Assembly (NCBI GenBank): GCA_002498725.1
Contig: DAIJ01000035.1
Location: 1 to 45,075, forward strand
Direction of reading: 5' to 3'
DNA: 45,075 nt
Source: Euryarchaeota archaeon UBA23
GTDB lineage: Archaea; Thermoplasmatota; Poseidoniia; Poseidoniales; Thalassarchaeaceae
Shown: in pieces, positions 43,600 through 45,075 of the stretch
Layout: the number at the start of each line of letters is the position of its first letter
How positions within the stretch are numbered: the stretch's first letter is position 1
Notes under the pieces: model-generated
Databases searched by the model: none
The model's input: only the letters and a program-made list of their open reading frames with translations
Told to the model about the DNA's origin: nothing
Made by a program: the position numbers and the translations under genes

Positions 43600-45075
43600 T
43601 CAGAATAGCCCACTGGAGGCACCAACTACTGCGACAATTGACATCAATTTGATTAGGATATTCAATGAAGGTCCGCTAGTGTCCTTGAATGGATCTCCAA
43701 TTGTATCACCAATTATTGCAGCATCGTGAGATGCATCTCCTTTTTGTGCTCCATCAATATGACCTTGCTCGATAGCTTTCTTTGCGTTATCCCAAGCTCC
43801 ACCAGCATTAGCCATAAACAGAGCCATAAGAACACCTGATACTAAAGATCCCGCAAGTAGACCACCTAGAGCCTCAGGGCCAATAGCCACTCCTACAATT
43901 ATTGGTGCTGATACTGCCACAACTCCTGGCATTATCATTTCACGTAGAGCAGCCTGAGTTGAGATTTCAACACAGCGCTGACTGTCTGGCTTTACACCAG
44001 CACGTCCTTCTAGAAGGCCATCAATTTCTGCGAATTGTCTTCGAATTTCAACAACCATGTCGTTTGCAGCTTTACCTACTGATGTCATTGTCATAGCGGC
44101 TACTACAAATGGTAGAGCACCTCCAATTAGTAATCCTATAACCACCTCTGGTTCTGTTAGTGCTAAGTCTGCTGCCTCAAGTTCTGCAGCAGTACCATAT
44201 GCTGCGAATAGAGCAAGAGCAGTTAGAGCAGCGCTACCAATTGCAAATCCCTTACCGATAGCAGCAGTAGTATTTCCTATTGAATCAAGACTGTCTGTTA
44301 TCTCACGTACATCTGAACCCAGTTCGGCCATTTCTGATATTCCACCAGCATTGTCTGCTACCGGCCCATATGCATCAACAGTCATAGTTACACCAACTGT
44401 TGCCAACATACCCATAGCAGCCATTGCAATTCCATAAAGTCCGTGTGAGGATGTGGCTCCATCAGTTTCCATCATAGACCAATTTGCAGCATAAATCCCA
44501 GCTGCAATTAGAAGAATGGGTAGGAATGTTGACATCATTCCAACTGAAAGTCCTGCGATTGCGTTTGTTGCAGGGCCAGTCTTTGACATTTCACCAATAT
44601 GAGGTATTGCCTTGACTTTGAACATGAAAACATCTTCTATTCCAGTGTAATATTCGGTAACTAAACCAATCAGTATTCCTACCAATGAACCAGCTATAAC
44701 TGCCATCATTGGTTCAGTACCGGTTTCGAGTCCAAAGTAATCTATACCAAACCATCCACCTAACCAGAATATACCAGCACCAATGAAAGTTGTATTTCTT
44801 AGTGCAGCAGCAGGATCTCCCCCTTTCAGAACTTTCATACTGAAAACTCCTATAATTGAGGCTGCATAACCTACTAGTCCCAACATTATTGGTAATGTTA
44901 TGTAATCAGTTCCCATGTCAGAGGAGGCCTCAGCGATGACCATTGCAGCGATAATTGAACCAACAAATGATTCAAAAATATCTGCTCCCATTCCAGCAAC
45001 ATCACCAACGTTATCACCAACGTTGTCAGCTATTACACCAGGGTTGCGGGGGTCATCTTCTGGAATTCCTGCTTC
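43600..45075 (-). CDS. hppA: Membrane-bound pyrophosphatase (ion-pumping), C-terminal portion
   Basis: This integral-membrane pump hydrolyses PPi to move Na+ or H+. The frame is open to the right edge, so about 491 residues of the C-terminal part are present. The first is the catalytic motif DDPRNPGVIADNVGDNVGDV (within 44998-45060), and GMGADIFESFVGSII follows. GNTTAAIGKGFAIGSAALTA shows Ala, not Lys, at the position that separates K+-dependent from K+-independent enzymes, so this is the K+-dependent type. The end has GDTIGDPFKDTSGPSLNIL. The FESFVGSII segment resembles Na+-pumping relatives, but the coupling ion is not certain. An internal ATG at 44991 is not the start. Confidence 0.93.
   Translation of the reverse strand, partial: EAGIPEDDPRNPGVIADNVGDNVGDVAGMGADIFESFVGSIIAAMVIAEASSDMGTDYITLPIMLGLVGYAASIIGVFSMKVLKGGDPAAALRNTTFIGAGIFWLGGWFGIDYFGLETGTEPMMAVIAGSLVGILIGLVTEYYTGIEDVFMFKVKAIPHIGEMSKTGPATNAIAGLSVGMMSTFLPILLIAAGIYAANWSMMETDGATSSHGLYGIAMAAMGMLATVGVTMTVDAYGPVADNAGGISEMAELGSDVREITDSLDSIGNTTAAIGKGFAIGSAALTALALFAAYGTAAELEAADLALTEPEVVIGLLIGGALPFVVAAMTMTSVGKAANDMVVEIRRQFAEIDGLLEGRAGVKPDSQRCVEISTQAALREMIMPGVVAVSAPIIVGVAIGPEALGGLLAGSLVSGVLMALFMANAGGAWDNAKKAIEQGHIDGAQKGDASHDAAIIGDTIGDPFKDTSGPSLNILIKLMSIVAVVGASSGLF

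Noticed and set aside
44991..44991. ATG 44991 as the start of the pyrophosphatase
   Set aside because: The frame continues to the window edge and encodes the conserved DDPRNPG...DNVGDNVGDV motif upstream of it.

Overview
The window is a dense, low-GC stretch of what is most likely a marine planktonic euryarchaeal genome (Ca. Poseidoniia, Marine Group II/III). The archaeal reading rests on these genes: an archaeal-type shikimate set (ADTH synthase, DHQ synthase II, GHMP shikimate kinase), a Bat-type HTH_10 regulator, an archaeal FAD synthetase (RibL), and surface proteins with PGF-CTERM-like tails. The Marine Group assignment is inference from gene content and style; no rRNA or marker phylogeny is available here. 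I see no tRNA, rRNA, CRISPR array, integrase or insertion sequence. No gene-free stretch exceeds 300 bases; the longest (34759-35014) carries a repeat pair.

Layout, left to right. 1-292: end of a secreted Ca-loop/PGF-CTERM protein. 350-6556 (+): a large unknown membrane protein, a MacB-like ABC ATPase with an unusual insertion, its FtsX-type permease, and exonuclease III. 6645-10324 (+): four shikimate-pathway genes (aroA', aroB', aroK, aroC). 10329-15253 (-): DUF4350/GldG-like protein, MoxR ATPase, DUF58 protein and a membrane protein, a typical envelope/chaperone-type cluster. 15446-23673 (-): a co-directional run of XdhC, a lipoprotein subtilase, an HTH_10 regulator, the three subunits of a molybdenum hydroxylase, and a sorted surface protein. 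The FAD subunit of that enzyme carries the cysteine-rich insertion diagnostic of 4-hydroxybenzoyl-CoA reductase. 23773-25035 (+): a 10-TM putative heavy-metal exporter. 25013-29616 (-): a MocA-like nucleotidyltransferase and two large membrane-anchored subtilases. 29692-34758 (-): acyl-CoA dehydrogenase, a Ca/Na exchanger, and a fused 2-oxoacid dehydrogenase E1 with an N-terminal zinc ribbon. 35015-39500 (-): MoeB/ThiF-rhodanese, thioredoxin reductase, and a four-gene riboflavin/FAD operon. 39662-42590 (+): an AmpG-like MFS protein with an extracellular domain, then a small glutaredoxin. 42587-45075 (-): a lipoprotein and the C-terminal part of a membrane pyrophosphatase cut by the window edge.

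Together the genes suggest a heterotroph that degrades protein (three subtilases), oxidises acyl-CoAs and 2-oxoacids, and possibly processes aromatic CoA thioesters or another Mo-hydroxylase substrate. It would make its own flavin and aromatic amino acids and energise its membrane with a PPi-driven pump. The most unusual items are the HCR-like Mo enzyme set, the zinc-ribbon E1 fusion with a repeated upstream element, the ABC ATPase insertion, the zinc-site-less MoeB, and a recurring short intergenic hairpin (7-8 bp stem, 3-nt loop).
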